64,000 bases of DNA from Branchiostoma floridae. Lineage: Eukaryota; Chordata; Leptocardii; Amphioxiformes; Branchiostomatidae. Under the pieces are notes generated by a model. That model had not been told where the DNA came from and did not search any database. It saw only the letters and a list, made by a program, of their open reading frames with translations. Within the stretch, counting starts at the first letter, position 1. Every line of letters starts with the position of its first letter. Both the position numbers and the translations under genes were made by a program. The stretch covers positions 2,144,296 to 2,208,295 of the forward strand of contig NC_049995.1 in assembly GCF_000003815.2 (NCBI RefSeq), read 5' to 3'. Below, piece after piece: positions 34,860 through 46,342 of this stretch.

Positions 34860-35170
34860 CGTGTAGTACACGACATACTCACCTCGGTCGTGTGTGAAAG
34901 TTTGATCTTTTTTTCAATCGACACAATCAAGGAAATGCGTTCTTTACAGGTTGGTGAACCGGAAATCCCTGTTCTACTGCTTAACGGATCCGGAGTTATT
35001 GGAAATGTCAGGCTTGTAGTAATGTGCACAAGGTAAAGTCACCTCGGTTGTGTGTGATTTTTTTTTCTTTCAGTCGACACACCCGAGGAAATACGTTCTT
35101 TGCCCTCTGGCAAACAGGCAATCCCTGTTCTCTTGAGTTAGTGGAAATGCCTCACCGAGCTGTAGCTATC
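34860..35170. repeat. Diverged tandem duplication (~155 bp)
   Basis: The stretch from CACCTCGGTCGTGTGTG at about 34,880 through AATCCCTGTTCT recurs from about 35,041 (CACCTCGGTTGTGTGTG). No gene is recognised between 34,400 and 36,170; a 120-codon frame at 35,489-35,851 has no family features. Confidence 0.6.
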
Positions 35171-36175
35171 CGGAAACCGGAACAAGGAAATGCAATAAGG
35201 TGTTCTATGCATAATGGAAATCCATCGTGATCGTTGGTTTGCAATGCTGATATTTCAATTTCCAAGAAGATCTTCTGAATATGTTGCTATCACATTCCTA
35301 ACAGTTCCTTTTTTGAATGACGATCATCTTACAGTGCCTTTTTGTCGTCAGGTAGCAAACTTAAGATATTAATTCTATTCTGAAAAAAATAATCCCTCTT
35401 TAGACCGCTGATTCGCTTTGTTGTAATATTTTCGACTTGTAAACCTCACGACTAGTTTAGGTGAACCTCTGGCGTCTGACTTGAGGGAATGTCTGTTAAA
35501 AAAAAGGACAGTCCCCGAAAATCCATGCCTCCCTCACTGAAAATAACAAGTTACTTATATCCAAATTCCTACTCTGATGGCCACAAACACCCACACATAT
35601 TCGACATGTTTCTGTACGGTATTTGTTTGGACTTTCGCCTTCAGAGAGAACATATTTGTATAAGATCTCTAGTGATCTCTAGCGGATTGGAGGGCAATGT
35701 CACGTCGTTCCTACCGCAGTTCACAAACACATCGGCAGGTGGCACTAGTTGTAAAGTGTCGCGATGTTTTATCATTCTCTGTGGTCAAGCAGCTAAGAAT
35801 AAAGTACATACAGAAGAAGATTGTATAACTGGTGCAATGTGTTTTTATTGAATGATATATATACTATCTCTGTTATTGTTGAGTGTAATGAAAAAATCAA
35901 GTCGGTCTTTTATTAATGTCATGTGGCCCGAATGTAGTTGTGACGTCAGCAATGGGTCAAAAATGTCATGTGGTCTTTAATTTGTCTAAAATGAAGTCGT
36001 CAAAACAAGTCTACACGAGCACGAACTGAGGTATTATTTATTGGTTCCATTCACAATTACAATCACTACTTTATTTCCGTGTATGATGAGCCAAACGTAA
36101 AATACAGGGAATTCTAACATAACGTTATAACGTTAGCAACCGAACTCGAAAACTGGTAATTTGAAAAGTTTATTT

Positions 36176-36391
36176 CAGTTAAAAGATAGCATCCATAGCA
36201 GGCTCTCTGGATCTTTGGGGGGCTTACAATACTCTTTGCTGATGACTTCTTAACGGGCTGGATTCATTAACGACCCAATAAAAAAAGGAATCCATCATTA
36301 AAAAAAAACCAAAGTGATGAATACAAATAAACAAATAACCCCCGTCCAAAAAAGCCCAGAGAGCCTGCTGATGATGCTATCTTTTAACTGT
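36176..36391. mobile_element. Foldback element, family C
   Basis: Arms agttaaaagatagcatc...agcaggctctctgg and ccagagagcctgctgatgatgctatcttttaact. The inner end resembles the foldbacks at 57,638 and 62,611. Confidence 0.8.
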
Positions 36392-36525
36392 AATATACTT
36401 GAAATAAACGTTACATGTTCAAAATACTAGTTTTCATTGAGAGCCCGCAATGCATATGGAGGCTACTCTACTTAAAAGAGAAGTTTTGACTTAGCCTCCT
36501 TTGCATACTTCGAGTGGGGCTGTCT

Positions 36526-36531
36526 TTTATT
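36526..36531 (-). promoter_or_regulatory. Polyadenylation signal of the Gla gene
   Basis: AATAAA on the minus strand about 62 nt after the TAG of the Gla exon. Confidence 0.7.
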
Positions 36532-36592
36532 CTATGTTACTGGTTCGCGATTTTTCGCTGGAACTCTGCGAAGGAGGCTAGTTTGGACACTC

Positions 36593-36736
36593 CTATATCA
36601 TTTTCTCGTCGACCGCTTCCCACACTTCCTCCACTTCCTCTGTGTCACACCCTTCCCGGCATTCCTCCCAGAGACCACGTCTGGTCCGTTTGGCCTGAAG
36701 GAAGATGCTGGCTTCCTTGTGTGGCAAAAACAATGC
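36593..36736 (-). CDS. Gla gene exon 3: propeptide and Gla domain
   Basis: Acceptor with a strong T-rich tract (TTTTTTTTCATAG), phase 0, ending VDEKMI-stop at 36,593. The Gla segment has nine Glu residues and a two-Cys loop. Confidence 0.82.
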   Translation of the reverse strand, partial: ALFLPHKEASIFLQAKRTRRGLWEECREGCDTEEVEEVWEAVDEKMI

Positions 36737-39700
36737 CTATGAAAAAAAAGGAAAGCAAAACAAATAGTGAAACATTCTCTGGTTTCATCAGTTTGGTACG
36801 TCACTGAAGAAAGAAATTATTTACACAACCACTACTTTATTTCTACCCAATTATAGTGCAACACAAAACTGGACTTTCAATTGCATTGCACAAAAACAAC
36901 AAAAGCTTTATGTAAACTTTCTTATTTGATAATAACCAAGTTTTCATTTTTGTACCTCTGGGTCTCCATTGACCGTCATTCGCTCGATGTTCTTGTTTTC
37001 GTCCTTCTTTGCAATGGAGACAGACTGAAACATGCACACACAATCATTACGGTATTAGGCTTTATACAGCAGTACTTTCGTACACAAGATATAATGTCGG
37101 ACTGGTGACATGTTGATGTCTCAAAGGGCAAAGATTACTGTCCAGGGGTCACTGCACTAACACTAACACATTTTGTTTAGCGAATTCTTGCCGCGGTGAT
37201 ATAACGATATCAAAGTCCTAAAAACTGTTATATGACAGAAATTGTAGGAAGACCACAATCAGTCCAAGTCTCTAGTCTGCTTTGCACATTTCACATTTTC
37301 ATGTGAGCTATATCTGAAGACCGTGGATTGATGAATTCCACAGCTGTGATACTCATCACTTAGATGATGAATTCCACAGCTGTGGAATCATCAATAGTGC
37401 TGTGAGATTCATCGATCTACTGATGAACCCAACGCCACTTCCGTCCCTAATACTGGCGATCGGCCGTGGGATTCATCGATCTACTGATGAATCCAACGCC
37501 ACTTCCGTCCCTAATACTGGCGATCGGCCGTGGGATTCATCGATCTACTGATGAATCCAACGCCACTTCCGTCCCTAATACTGGCGATCGGCCGTGAGAT
37601 TCATCGATCTACTGATGAATCCAACGCCACTTCCGTCCCTTATACTGGCGATCGACCGTGAGATTCATCGATCTACTGATGAATCCAACGCCACTTCCGT
37701 CCCTAATACTGGCGATCGGCCGTGGGATTCATCGATCTACTGATGAATCCAACGCCACTTCCGTCCCTAATACTGGCGATCGGCCGTGGGATTCATCGAT
37801 CTACTGATGAATCCAACGCCACTTCCGTCCCTAATACTGGCGATCGGCTGTGAGATTCATCGATCTACTGATGAATCCAACGCCACTTCCGTCCCTAATA
37901 CTGACGATCGGCCGTGAGATTCATCGATCTACTGATGAATCCAACGCCACTTCCGTCCCTTATACTGGCGATCGGCCGTGGGATTCATCGATCTACTGAT
38001 GAATCCAACGCCACTTCCGTCCCTAATACTGGCGATCGGCCGTGGGATTCATCGATCTACTGATGAACCCAACGCCACTTCCGTCCCTAATACTGGCGAT
38101 CGGCCGTGAGATTCATCGATCTACTGATGAATCCAACGCCGCTTCCGGCCCTAATACTGGCGATCGGCCGTGAGATTCATCGATCTACTGATGAATCCAA
38201 CGCCATTCTCGTCCCTTATACTGGCGATCGGCCGTGGGATTCATCGATCTACTGATGAACCCAACGCCACTTCCGTCCCTTATACTGGCGATCGGCCTTG
38301 AGATTCATCGATCTACTGATGAATCCAACGCCACTTCCGTCCCTAATACTGGCGATCGGCCGTGGGATTCATCGATCTACTGATGAATCCAACGCCACTT
38401 CCGTCCCAAATACTGGCGATCGGCCGTTTGATTCATCGATACAGTCTTGGATTTTACTACTTAGGTTAATTAATGATCTCTATGTCATCAAATTTTTTAA
38501 TTTTTAGCCTCTCCACAGGGATGGATTTAACAGAGGCTTGATGAATTGCATGGCCGGAATCATTTCTAAAATTTAAAACTTACATACACATATATAAAAA
38601 TCACTCAAATCTTTAATACCACCCACTACCGCAATGACTGATGGGATAGCTTGGGTGCCATTTTGTTCCTTTGCTTTCAGTCACATGCTGAAGATTTTTG
38701 TTCACAAACGAAATTCCCTCTTAATATGCAGACATATGTTACTCAAAAGTAGCGAACAATATGGTAAATTAGGAATTCAATATGTGTAGCAGATTAGCCC
38801 TGTTTTGAAATATCGATTGTAGACTAATTAGGACAGTTTTATCATCGAAAAGATATAAGCGATGCCATTCTTGTCGTTATATGCTATTAAAATTTTGGGC
38901 ACTAGTATACCTTGCGATCAAAATGCGTAAATAAACTAACGATATGCTTATGGCTGCCCATTTCGTCCCGGGGTCCCATGATCACTAAAGTGTCCCACGC
39001 AGCAAAGAAGCCACACGTATGTTGATATTATTCAGTGGGCCGTGAGGTTTTTCTAGCAAGGAGCTTTTATAAAAGCTTTTAAAGTTTTATAAAAGCTCAT
39101 TGGATTCAACTCTCCCTTCTATTGCTAAAATAAACTCTCTCAATAATTCAACGATTGAGATCGTTACACTGTCTGAAGTCTTTCTTGTCAGAAATTAGGC
39201 CTATACAGGTAGGTGAGAATTCTCAAGTTTCCCTTCAATGACAAGACGAACTTTCCCAGCCAGAAAAGGCCAAGCTTGTTTTTCAATCACTCACAAACAA
39301 TACTAAACCAACAGACTGTATGCAAGAAAATTGCACTGCTTCCCAATGTTGTGCTTTGTGGCTTGGATGGTAAGGGATTATGACTTGTTTTGACCAATGC
39401 TCCTTTGTTTTTCAATCAATCACAAACAATACTAAACCAACAGACTACTGTTTAATTGATGCTCTATCTCAACTAACTATTCACCTTATGTAAAACAAGC
39501 TAAAGCCCCAACAAACCCATTACCAACTAAGTACATTTGGGATGATAACTCCAAACTCAAATTTACAGAGGCATTACAGGATCCTCCGATATAAAAAAAT
39601 CTTACAAAACTTTACTGCTAAGTCATTTTGTGACGTAGACAATGCAGTAAAAGAATTTTCTGATATACTCACACGTAGCTGATAAATGTCTGCGTAAAAT

Positions 39701-42700
39701 TACCCACAACAATAACAAGAAAAGAAAGAAGAAAAGTAAACCATGGTTCAACCATTCATGTGCATCTCTTAAACACAAAATAAAACAAGAGTTCGTAGAC
39801 CTCAGGCCTGCATGAAATGTATTGGGTTTCTGTAGACCTATTGGGTATTTTTGCCTTTTTGTCTGTGGTACGTGGTTGGAAAAATGAGCTTTTTACCGTG
39901 TTGGTTGTGCACCATGCAAAAGTCTGACTCTGAAATTCCATTTTCTGAATTTGTAAGTTTGGACATGGATGAACATTACTTATTTTGGATTTCTTAAGTA
40001 TGTAACCAACCACAGTACTTTGAAGTTGTTGAGACGCTACCTTTTTTTGTCTCAGATGGCCCATGCACATGTAGTTACTCTATCACATGATATACTAATA
40101 TCTTCCTATTTCAATGTACTGACCTAATGCAGCTGCTAAGTCTCCTTGGTTTGTGTTCTTCCAATGATATTCATTAAAGATTTATTTCTGGGGTGTTATT
40201 CACTTGACATCGGAATGTTACTTGCATAATTTGACCAATGATACTTTTATCTGTAGTTCCATAGACATTAGACAATATGAATAGTGGTAGCCCCCATGCA
40301 GCAGCAACAGTTAGTCCCCAGGGTGGTATGATATTTTCATTCAATCCATCCAACCCAAACCTAAATCTCCTGTAGTATCTAAGCCAAATTTAACAGCATA
40401 ATTTACTATGAAAAATGTCCTTGTCAATCCCATTTATAGATGGCAAGCTGCTGGCAATGTAGCCTGATTAAATCTCGCTTATAGCAGCCCGCCAAACATC
40501 CGCCGGCCCGCGGGGAGGGGCCAGTTACAGCCCTGGACAGCGGAGTTTGTGTTACACAGACTACTGGCAATGGAAGCTTTGAAAAGTTCAGAAGCTGTTG
40601 TAGTCAGAGCAAACACCCAGCAAACATCCCCGCAAACCAATGAGCAGTTGCTTAGAAGGGGAATTTCATCATATATTTGCCGCGACAAAATGCAACCGAC
40701 GATACTGAATTTAAAACAGAACAAAGCTAAGCCTCCACCACTTAACCCTGCCTGTACCATAGATTAAGCAGGCCCAAAAACCAAGCGAATATGACTAGCC
40801 CAAAACAACAAATTACCTGTATACAGTATGGAAATGGCATTACCAAAGAAACAAAAAGAAACACAGGACAAATCATACACATACCTTTCTCTTATGCCCA
40901 CACTCTATACAGTTCTCCTCCACATTAGAAAATTGCATCTTCTTCTGTTTAAGTTCAAGTTCAACCATGATTGCCAACAGGGTAAAGGAACTTGTACTGA
41001 AACTTAAAACTCAGTACTATACAGCTCTAGAAACACCACAAAGAGTAATAAGCAAACTCCAATTATACCTGACCAACAGATATATAATCTTGTACACTCC
41101 CGTCATCTGGCAAACTGTCAGTGCCACTGAGTAACCTGATACATTGAAGGTGGCCCAGGCCAGATGATGGTTCTACACCCAACCATAATCTGTTTTTAAA
41201 ACCAAGCAGATATTGGGAGGATGCCCCAACCACACAAAAACAGGATCAACCTATACAGTATCAAGTTCAAGCACTAGGAGGCCCAAAATCAAACCTGACC
41301 ACCAGGACACCACAAACAACTCACGTACCAAATAACAACACAATGGTACCTTGCGTTCCGGAGATACAGCGCACGCCCCGTGCCCGCACAAAAGGTAACC
41401 TAAAATGTCAAGTTCAAGCACCAAGGGCGCCAAAATCAAACTTGAGCATTATTCAGCCACCGCCGACACATGTGCCAAATATCATCGCGCCAGCACCAGC
41501 CGTTCAGAAGATATAACTCCGGAAACACCCCTCTCGGACACAAAATTCGACCTGCCGGGTCAAGTTCAAACATGGGCAATAGGCCTCGGAATTGTTGTTG
41601 TTGTTTTGCAACAAAGAGGAAATACAGTACAGTGGTGCGAAAATCAACGAAACTGGCACTCGATCCAATTCAAAGGCACCGATCCACCAGATAATGGCAC
41701 CCCGCTGCGCTCATAAACGGCCCCCGTCAGCCCTTCCGGTCATCCTTAGAGCAGAGCTAACCCTCCTTACTGGAAAAATCTCTCCGCTCGCTGGTCGCCT
41801 TCGGCGACCTTCTAGTGCTGGTCGCCTTCGGCGACCTTCGGGTGCCTTCGCTCGGAACTCGCCGACGTTTGGCACCCGCTCGGGTTATCCCGAGTACATG
41901 TACTTCCTTTAGAGCTAGCCACACTCGTAACATCATCCAGGCAGTATAAAAGCATGGGGGATCCGACAACAATTCCTTGGCCTACCGCCTATGGTTCAAA
42001 CGCGACAAGGCCCAAAGTCAATCCTAGGCAACAGGCAACAACCCCCACCCATGCACCAAAAATCGTCGCAATCGCGCGTATCGTTCCGGACACACAGCGC
42101 CAAAAGTGCCCCAAAAACACCAAAAATGCCACCTGCAATGTCAGGTTCAAACGCCAGGAGGCCCAAAATCAAACCTGAGTGTTAGGCTACCACCCCCAAC
42201 CCACGTACCAAAAATCGTCGTGCTCGCACCATCCGTTCACGAGATACAGCGCCCTACATCCCCGGCTACCGAAAAGTTCCCACCAGCATCAAAACCATAC
42301 CTGCATACATGCAGGTAACAATTAGCCACTCAGTTTTCTAAGTGCCTGTAGAAACTTGATGTTCGCCACGTATACTTCTGCAATCTGAAATTGTACAAGA
42401 AGAAAATCAAGACAGAGAAAAGACTCTTCAAAGAAATACAATTAAACAATCTCAGAAAACTTAGTAAGGAAAATCCACAAAAAATATAATCTTGGAGGGA
42501 AATCAAATCACTGTGACAGGAAGATAATGTTCAACAGAAGGATGATAATGCCATTAACCCAGAAGAATGTTTGACTCATTTCAAAACTTTAAACAATTTT
42601 GTTGATAATAAGGAGCCAAATAAAGACTTTATTCAACATGCTGCTCAAGAATGGCCTGAAAAATTTAACATATCAACAGATAACATGGACTTTTTGCGGT

Positions 42701-45591
42701 GTTTTTTATTTCACTGTAGCAACATGCACTATAGTCTCTTACTGTTATGGAAAAATGTTCGCGGCGGTTTTAAATTCGCAGTGAAGTGGCCGCCGTGAAA
42801 ACCGCGAAGTTCATTTAATCCACCGAGAACGTTTCTGCATTTACAGTACAGCATATTTCAGCCATCTCCCTCCCCATGCAACAATAGACCATTCCAAAAT
42901 CACCCATGTGCAAAAATGGAACACTTTTCTTTAAAAGTCACTTCTACTAATGACACTTTAGCCCAAAATTCCAGTGCAAGAATTTACTCTTCCAGTGCAC
43001 CCCATGTCACATGCTGAACAAAAATCTTCAGCATGTGACTGAAAACAAAGGAACAAAATGGAACACAAGCTATCCCATCAGTCATTGCGGTAGCGGGTGG
43101 TATTAAAGATTTGAGTGATTTTTTTCTTTCTACGCTGCGTTCGACTTCATCACAACATATTGATAAAGTCCACAGTCAATTGTCAGTATTAGCGACGGAA
43201 TGCCCGTGGATATTATCACTACATATTGATGACTGTAAGTGCAGGGTATTTTGTGTATATTGTGCAACTTTTGTTATTGGTCACGCAACAGGAGCAGTGC
43301 AACTCTATTACTAATTAGTATTGTGTGCAATTCTAGCATTTGTCAGCTCCATTTGTACAGGAATGTGTCCACAGGAATGCTAGTTCACGCCACGGTAATG
43401 TTTGGAATGTTATTACCTAGGAAAGGCTATCCAGCCATTAATTACTTGGTAATAGGTGGGTCCTGCAGGCCCTCAGGAGTATTATTTTGCAAATAAACAA
43501 TCAATATTATTCTAGGAAACAGCGACATTGTTACATGTGTCAGCCAAGTGGCTTTTTTGCGGGAGTCAATGTAAATAGTGTGTTATACATGTAATCAAAC
43601 AGAAAAAAAACATGCAGATAAAGATTTATATCAATTATACTGTACTGGACAGCTCACAACATGGTTAGCAATTCATTTGAATTACAAGTTGAAATGTTTA
43701 TGCCTCAAAGCTCAAAACTCCAAAATCAGCAAAAAAAAAAAAATCTTCCTTGCAGGAATTTCCAGATGATCATTGGTTTGATGATTGATTGTAACTTTAT
43801 TCAAATGTGTGCTAATATGAATATGTGACCAATAAATGCAAAGTTCTCAGTACACTTTTCACTTTTTTTCTTGCTCATTCAGCTGTCGATAAGTGCTAGA
43901 ATTTGTGAGTCCCACAACAAAGAATAGTACAAAAAATATTACAAAGCTATCTGTAGAAGCATCCGCACTGCCATAGACAGTAGATTTTATCATTAGTACA
44001 TAGATGAATCCGACGACCAAAGGCTTTATAGTATTTGTGACAGAATGGACGTTGGATTCATCAGTAGATCGATGAATCCCACGGCCGATCGCCAGTATTA
44101 GGGACGGAAGTGGCGTTGGATTCATTAGTAGATCGATGAATCCCACGGCCGATCGCCAGTATAAGGGACGGAAGTGGCGTTGGGTTCATCAGTAGATCGA
44201 TGAATCCCACAGCACTATTGATTAATTCCATAGCTGCGGAATTCATCATCTAAGTGATGAATATCACAGCTGTCGATCGCCAGTATTAGGGACAGAAGTG
44301 GCGTTGGTTTCATCAGTAGATCGATGAATCCCACGGCCGATCGCCAGTATTAGAGATGGAAGTGGCGTTGGGTTCATCAGTAGATCGATGAATCCCACGG
44401 CCGATCGCCAGTATAAGGGACGAGAATGGCGTTGGATTCATCAGTAGATCGATGAATCTCACGGCCGATCGCCAGTATTAGGGCCGGAAGTGGCGTTGGA
44501 TTCATCAGTAGATCGATGAATCCCACGGTCGATCGCCAGTATAAGGGACGGAAGTGGCGTTGGATTCATCAGTAGATCGATGAATCCCACAGCACTATTG
44601 ATTAATTCCATAGCTGCGGAATTCATCATCTAAGTGATGAATATCACAGCTGTGGAATTCATCATTTTCACAGCTGTGGAATTCATCATCTAAGTGATGA
44701 ATATCACAGCTGTGGAATTCATCATTTTCACAGCTGTGGAATTCATCATCTAAGTGATGAATATCACAGCTGTGGAATTCATCAATCCACGGTCTTCGGA
44801 TATACCTGTTTCATGTTGTACATTTCAATCCCCGGCAAATAAAACGCTCTAACCGTTCTATCATACCGACAGTATTATTGGTCCGTGCAATTGTGTCAGA
44901 CATGTACATATTAATCACTTAAGTATGGTGCAATTAACAACTGCAATATCCTCATTACAATATTACGACTGGTCCTACATAAACTATGTATGGAAATTAT
45001 CTAACTGTGATATAACTAAGAATACATTTTGATAATGATTATTGATAATAGATAGACATAGCAAGGATCTTGGACAGAGCAAACGTCTCCCTGAATAATT
45101 AAGCTTCTTCAACTATCAATTGAGCCTATGGATTGTAATGTCTGATTTATGAGATTTCCATCAGCTCTGAATTCAAGAGTCTGCTACTCTGCTAAATCCA
45201 AGTTTGCTATCATCTTCCCAATCACTTCTTGCTACTCAATGACAGTGTATTCAAATAACTACAGACAGATTTCTAACACAATCCGTTCGAGTTTAGCCTG
45301 ATTTAATTGCGCTTCTTAGGCCCGTCCTACATTGTCGCGGGGAGGAGCCTACCAGCTCCGGATAGCGGAGTTTGCTTTACACCGACTAGTTCGAGTTCAC
45401 GGAGGTAAAAAGATTGTGACCAGAGTCGGCTGCCAGAACATGTTGGTAAGACAGGTATATGAATAGCTATCATACGTACAACATATACAACATCACCATC
45501 TACGACAACATATAGAACATAATGCAATAGAACAGACCTGCGCACTGTAAACAAGGGCAACAACTGCCAGACAAAACACGACCAGCTTCAT
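36593..45591 (-). CDS. Small secreted Gla-domain protein (three exons, 88 aa)
   Basis: Exons (minus) 45591-45538, 37024-36956 and 36736-36593, all joined in phase 0. Exon 1 is a signal peptide (MKLVVFCLAVVALVYSAQ), exon 2 a charged 23-residue spacer (SVSIAKKDENKNIERM...), exon 3 a propeptide-like segment (LFLPHKEASIFLQAKRTRR) then a short Gla domain (GLWEECREGCDTEEVEEVWE). The FLxxxxA spacing and terminal Arg-Arg resemble the gamma-carboxylase recognition site of clotting-factor propeptides. By family knowledge the Glu residues would be carboxylated in the secretory pathway and bind calcium. The Cys-Cys spacing is one residue shorter than in clotting factors. No protease, EGF or kringle exon follows, so the protein seems to be only propeptide plus Gla. 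The 8.5-kb first intron contains a foldback transposon, so linkage of exon 1 is less certain than that of exons 2 and 3. Confidence 0.72.
36956..37024 (-). CDS. Gla gene exon 2: charged spacer
   Basis: 69 nt, phase 0-0, acceptor CATGTTTCAG and donor GTACAA. It encodes 23 residues ending NGDPE with no recognised domain. Confidence 0.65.
37404..38446 (+). repeat. 64-bp tandem repeat, left array (~16 copies)
   Basis: The unit starts GATTCATCGATCTACTGATG and ends GGCGATCGGCCGTG, with copies starting every 64 nt from 37,406. GATCGGCC and ATCGAT make each unit rich in short palindromes. Copies differ by only a few bases. Confidence 0.95.
39480..39795 (+). pseudogene. LINE ORF2 fragment, 5' part
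   Basis: Reads WDDNSKLKFTEALQD, DVDNAVKEFSDIL, then ADKCLRKITHNNNKK and KPWFNHSCASLKHKIKQ, the linker between endonuclease and reverse transcriptase in LINEs. Stops and frameshifts show it is dead. The homologous continuation resumes at 42,385. Confidence 0.78.
40460..40566 (+). repeat. Short repeat (TAGCCTGATTTAAT family), copy 1
   Basis: Runs from TAGCCTGATTAAATC to GGAGTTTGTGTTACACAGAC. Related copies are at 45,294-45,393 and 50,887-50,970. No RNA polymerase III boxes are clear; class unknown. Confidence 0.65.
41250..42300 (+). repeat. Diverged repeats sharing a GTTCAAGC...CCCAAAATCAAACCTGA motif
   Basis: Related blocks near 41,260, 41,405 and 42,140 each run from a TCAAGTTCAAGC-like start through GCCCAAAATCAAACC to a GAGATACAGCGCC-like end. 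Between them lie two copies of the hairpin GGTCGCC-TTC-GGCGACC at about 41,794 and 41,820. No gene is visible. Confidence 0.6.
42385..42690 (+). pseudogene. LINE ORF2 fragment, continuation
   Basis: Reads KRLFKEIQLNNLRKLSKENP, a stop, then NPEECLTHFKTLNNF, the stretch that follows KPWFN in LINE ORF2. The 39,795-42,385 segment therefore seems to have been inserted into the LINE copy. Confidence 0.7.
42712..42849. mobile_element. CGCGGTGG MITE copy 4
   Basis: Shares CATGCACTATAGTCTCTTAC and TTTCTGCATTTACAGTA with the other copies. It is nested in the foldback element interior. Confidence 0.7.
44046..44800 (-). repeat. 64-bp and 60-bp tandem repeats, right array
   Basis: About eight inverted copies of the 64-bp unit, interrupted once at 44,215-44,285. 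Three copies of a 60-bp unit (ATTCATCATCTAAGTGATGA... at 44,621, 44,681 and 44,741) with CACAGCTGTGG palindromes follow. Confidence 0.93.
45294..45393 (+). repeat. Short repeat (TAGCCTGATTTAAT family), copy 2
   Basis: TTTAGCCTGATTTAATTGCG through CTCCGGATAGCGGAGTTTGC. See the copies at 40,460 and 50,887. Confidence 0.65.
45538..45591 (-). CDS. Gla gene exon 1: signal peptide
   Basis: ATG at 45,591-45,589, 18 codons of leader with a VYSAQ cleavage-like end, donor GTCTGT in phase 0. The closest good TATA-like sequence on this strand (GATATAAAGG) is at about 46,045, so a 5' UTR intron is possible. Confidence 0.65.
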
Positions 45592-46342
45592 CTTGTGTCA
45601 GACTTGGGACCAACCGTCGCTGTTTAAAATCAATTGCGCTGGCAAAAGTTGTTCTCTGAAAACCTTTCAATTGTCTTGTAGGAAAAATCCTAGGGACGTC
45701 TCGTGATCTAGATAAGAGGTCAATGACCCCCCGCAATGCCTGTCGGGAAAGAAGGGCCCAAACAAAATTTCGCTTGCACGCGGTGGGGAGCTGCCAGGCA
45801 ATCCCTGGCCTACTGAAATGTACACAAAAGGCACAAGAAGACAGTGCCAATAACTCACCTTTCTGACGTTACCGACAAACAAACTTACCCTCATATGAAA
45901 GCCCATTGTCTCATCAGCTTGGATAAAGTCCCACTGTCATTAGAAGGTCTTAGAAATCTTACGGTGTGATTTGCAGAAAAACACACCAAAACCCTAATAA
46001 CCACCAACACGGGAAGGGGCCCTGGCACAACTAGGAAATAGTCCCACCTTTATATCCCCTGATAAACACCAGAAAAAATAGCTTTTTGTCCATAATCAGA
46101 AAGTAAAAACCCTCCCCAGTCACATTAACCCCAAAATTAAACTGCCAGAATTTCTACCCATTTTTCCAACTTGAAGAAAAAAATACTACATTTGAACACC
46201 ATCAATTGGCATGGTGAATAGCTGTACCCTGCTGTGCATTTTACTGTATAGTTTTGGTGACGGCACACAGCTGAAATACGACTGCTGTCTTCAAGAAATA
46301 TGTTTTGGTTCTAAAACCATCGCACCTTCCATTTCACCATTA

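Larger units (their letters stand above)
37310..44810. mobile_element. Foldback-type transposon, ~7.5 kb
   Basis: Outer ends are inverted copies: TATATCTGAAGACCGTGG at 37,312 and its inverse at the right. Inside each come AATTCCACAGCTGTG units, then an array of the 64-bp repeat in opposite orientations (37,404-38,446 and 44,046-44,590). Further in, 38,590-38,705 matches 43,005-43,125 inverted. Tandem repeats inside long inverted termini are known from foldback/Galileo-type elements. No transposase is recognised in the interior, so this copy looks non-autonomous. It lies in intron 1 of the Gla gene. Confidence 0.75.

Noticed and set aside
35489-35851. 120-codon plus-strand frame
   Set aside because: No domain, no splice context, AT-rich intergenic DNA with other repeats; chance ORF.
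37404-38446. Regular 64-bp repeat array resembling a CRISPR
   Set aside because: The whole unit repeats with no unique spacers, the context is animal DNA, and an inverted array forms the other end of a transposon.
45500-45906. Minus-strand frames of 79-116 codons overlapping the Gla signal exon
   Set aside because: They are in other frames, lack features, and are shadows of the real signal-peptide exon and its upstream DNA.
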